Position numbers and translations under genes: made by a program. This document shows, in pieces, positions 13,375 to 64,000 of a DNA stretch of 64,000 nt. Origin of the DNA: Cephalopachus bancanus (lineage: Eukaryota; Chordata; Mammalia; Primates; Tarsiidae). The notes beneath the pieces are model-generated. The model was given only the letters and a program-made list of their open reading frames with translations, ran no database searches and was not told where the DNA came from. Each line of letters begins with the position of its first letter. Positions within the stretch are counted from its first letter, which is position 1. The stretch spans positions 5,982,501-6,046,500 of the forward strand of contig JAPVLO010000039.1 of assembly GCA_027257055.1 (NCBI GenBank). The letters are read 5' to 3'.

Positions 13375-13672
13375 TTTTTTTTTTTTTTATGAGTTGGAGT
13401 TTCACTCTGTCCCCCAGACTGGAGTGCAGTGGCACGCTCCCGGTCACTGTAGCCTCGCCCTGCTGGACTCTGGTGATCCTTCTGCCTCAGCCTTTCAAGT
13501 AGCCAGAACTACAGGTGCGAGCTACCATGCCCGGCTAATTTTTTAAATTTATTGTAGAGATGAGGCCTTGCCAAGTTGCCCAGGCGCGTCTCGAACCCTC
13601 GGGCTCAGGCAATCCACTCACCTCGGCCTCCCAAAGCTCTGAGATTACAGGCTGAGCCACTGAGCCCAGCCT
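13375..13672 (-). mobile_element. Alu, antisense, full length
   Basis: Flanked by aaaaatttgct / aaaaacttgct. The left-arm end reads gagccactgagcccagcc. Confidence 0.94.
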
Positions 13673-14509
13673 AAAAACTTGCTTATTTTAAAAAAATTCC
13701 TTGAGTTCTTCCTGGAAAAGCTGCTCTTTCTTATTTTCCCAGCAGGATAGTCCTGAATACCTGAACAGGACCCACTGTTAAGTTATGGCAACTTAACAGT
13801 GCGGCGTGTAAAAAGAATTGGAGGGATAGGTTAACGGCCCATCTGACCAACCTTTTTTTTTTTTTCTAAATGAGAATTTGTGAGAGAATAAAATGCATGT
13901 GGATTTTGGCTTAACAAAAGCTGAATGTTCCTGGGGTGAACGTTTGGATTCAACAGAAAAAAAGATACTCAACAAATCTGAATCGAGGGAGGTTTTAATT
14001 ACCTACGTTGGTTCATGTTATGGTCTCACTTTTCAGGGTAGTTTTGCAGTCTCTGACACAGGTAAGGTTGTCAGTACTTGAGGGTGACCGTATGCTTATG
14101 TCTGGACTGGCCATTATGAATGTCAGGGACTGGTATTTACAGATGGAAATAAACCCAAGCAGTGTATAGGGCCCACCATCAATCTGCTTTGCTTCCTTCA
14201 CAGAGAGGTCATGTGACCCTTTCATGGAGGAACTTTTTAATGCTTATTTTACTCCCAAAGGTAAAATGTACAGCCATTATTCAAAGAAAGCATAATATGA
14301 GTAAACGTATGTCTTGGAGGGAAATGGTCTCCCTGAGGCTACATTTCTCTGAGAAGATCATGGAAGTCAGTCATAAAATATGACATATTTACATTTTCAC
14401 TTTATTCTCAACTTTCCAGGAGTGTGTTTTCCGTATAGAGCAAGATCGAGCTGTATTTCATCAAACAGTGGTTTCAATCTGTGCTGATTGTAATTTTTAT
14501 CCATCATAG

Positions 14510-63273
<48,764 letters not shown>

Positions 63274-64000
63274 GGCAGCGCCTGAGAGCTGCCCGAGGTG
63301 CTCTGTTCGTCGAAATACAATAATATTTGTAGCTGGCTGTTGTGCTTTCTAAGCTCCACAGTCTCCGTCCCTGGATGTGGTGTTATGTGGTCATTTCAGC
63401 CCTAACTTCTGTGTGGATCACAGTTATTCAGGGTTCATTTGCATCCATTCTTTCCTTTTGCTCCCTTCCCTGGAAATCTCCCTACCTTGGGGTAATCCAT
63501 TCAGCACGTGGAGGAGAATAAGTGCCTTCAGGGGTGGACCTTGGCCTCAAGTCTAGGGACAGAGGCCACCAGTGGAAATCATAGCTTTGGGTATTATTTG
63601 ACTTTTAGAACAAAAGCTGTGGTCAAGATATCACTTTTGTTGCTTTTTCTCATGAGACACCTTTTTTTTTGGCAGGGGGGAGCTAATACAATATATTTTA
63701 GCTGTATTTTTTTTTCCGTATATGTCATAGTGTTTCCCACTTACCTGACCTTTCTACGTAAGCACATGCATGCACACACACTTGCGTTTAAGAATTCTGA
63801 TATAAAGTGCCAGTAATTCACCGAGAGGGGGTGTGAAAGGGGGTGTCAGCCATGACGACAGCCCCACGAGTCCCTCCTCACCCACGCTTTCCCAGCCCAG
63901 CCCTGTGGGCTGTGGGCGGGCCCACTCTCTACACCTACTCCTTACACCCGCTCCCTACACTGAGTGGCTTCAGGGGCGCCTCCCTGTACAGGCTGAGATA
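63274..64000 (+). other. ADCY9: ADCY9 3' untranslated region (start only)
   Basis: Begins right after the TGA and continues past the window end. No AATAAA or ATTAAA was seen, so the cleavage site is beyond. It contains T-rich tracts near 63662-63672 and 63704-63716, a short CA-rich run near 63770-63780, and a C-rich stretch from about 63850. A 102-residue open frame from 63508 is chance. No mobile element was recognised. Confidence 0.9.

Larger units (their letters stand above)
1..14509 (+). other. ADCY9 intron 2, 3' part
   Basis: No exon recognised. It holds six dimeric Alus, one free Alu monomer, an L1 3'-UTR piece, MIR/L2 fragments, a Charlie-type DNA transposon remnant and an 'ACAGAATACCACAGACTGGG' type repeat, each listed separately. 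Stretches where I see nothing identifiable: 1-715, 1180-2238, 2560-3040, 3250-4930, 5240-6230, 6990-7540, 9420-10510, 11840-13120 and 13690-14500. 1341-2130 has a pseudogene-like look but I could not assign it. Confidence 0.85.

Overview
This window is a stretch of primate nuclear DNA carrying the 3' part of ADCY9 (membrane adenylyl cyclase 9) on the + strand. Nine coding exons can be placed to the base by reading frame, residue match and GT-AG splice sites: 14510-14700, 27279-27383, 28733-28950, 33080-33182, 36714-36922, 40899-41058, 42244-42392, 44872-44913 and 62082-63273 (stop TGA 63271-63273). By the human gene model as I recall it these are exons 3-11 of 11. The start, TM1-6 and nearly all of C1a lie upstream. 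Counting back from the stop with a 1353-residue protein gives residues 565-1353 here: the end of C1a, C1b, TM7-12, the extracellular loop with two N-glycosylation sequons, the C2a catalytic half and the C2b tail. The 3' UTR begins at 63274 and runs off the end with no AATAAA or ATTAAA seen.

Organism: the many dimeric 7SL-type Alu elements mean a primate. Most share a body unlike the usual human AluJ/S/Y consensus (for example 'acaataaatcaaaaaatt' between the arms and 'cagcaggtcgaggctg' in the right arm), and they match neither the strepsirrhine Alus nor the galago/loris tRNA-7SL chimeras that I recall. The young L1 3' tail is also unfamiliar. A tarsier is my best guess; this is inference.

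Layout: 1-14509 intron 2 (Alu, old L1, MIR, MER5A-like repeats begin here and in the next intron); 14701-27278 intron 3, with a mariner remnant, a perfect 21-bp-stem hairpin, a 227-bp dispersed duplication and old L1 pieces; 27384-33079 introns 4-5, with a second dispersed duplication (172 bp) whose two copies bracket exon 4; 33183-44871 introns 6-9, comparatively repeat-poor and GC-richer, holding the TM7-11 exons and a minisatellite; 44914-62081 intron 10 (17 kb), with a full-length but broken antisense L1 of about 7.7 kb with target-site duplications and nested insertions, a truncated L1, a processed copy of an LTR transcript end, a tandem Alu-bearing duplication and a (GT)28 microsatellite; 62082-64000 the large last exon and 3' UTR.

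I found no second host gene, RNA gene, CRISPR array or operon-like system. The other long reading frames are repeat-derived or chance frames in introns. The unusual content is structural: dispersed and tandem duplications, a hairpin, nested retrotransposons, and an in-frame 42-base exon.
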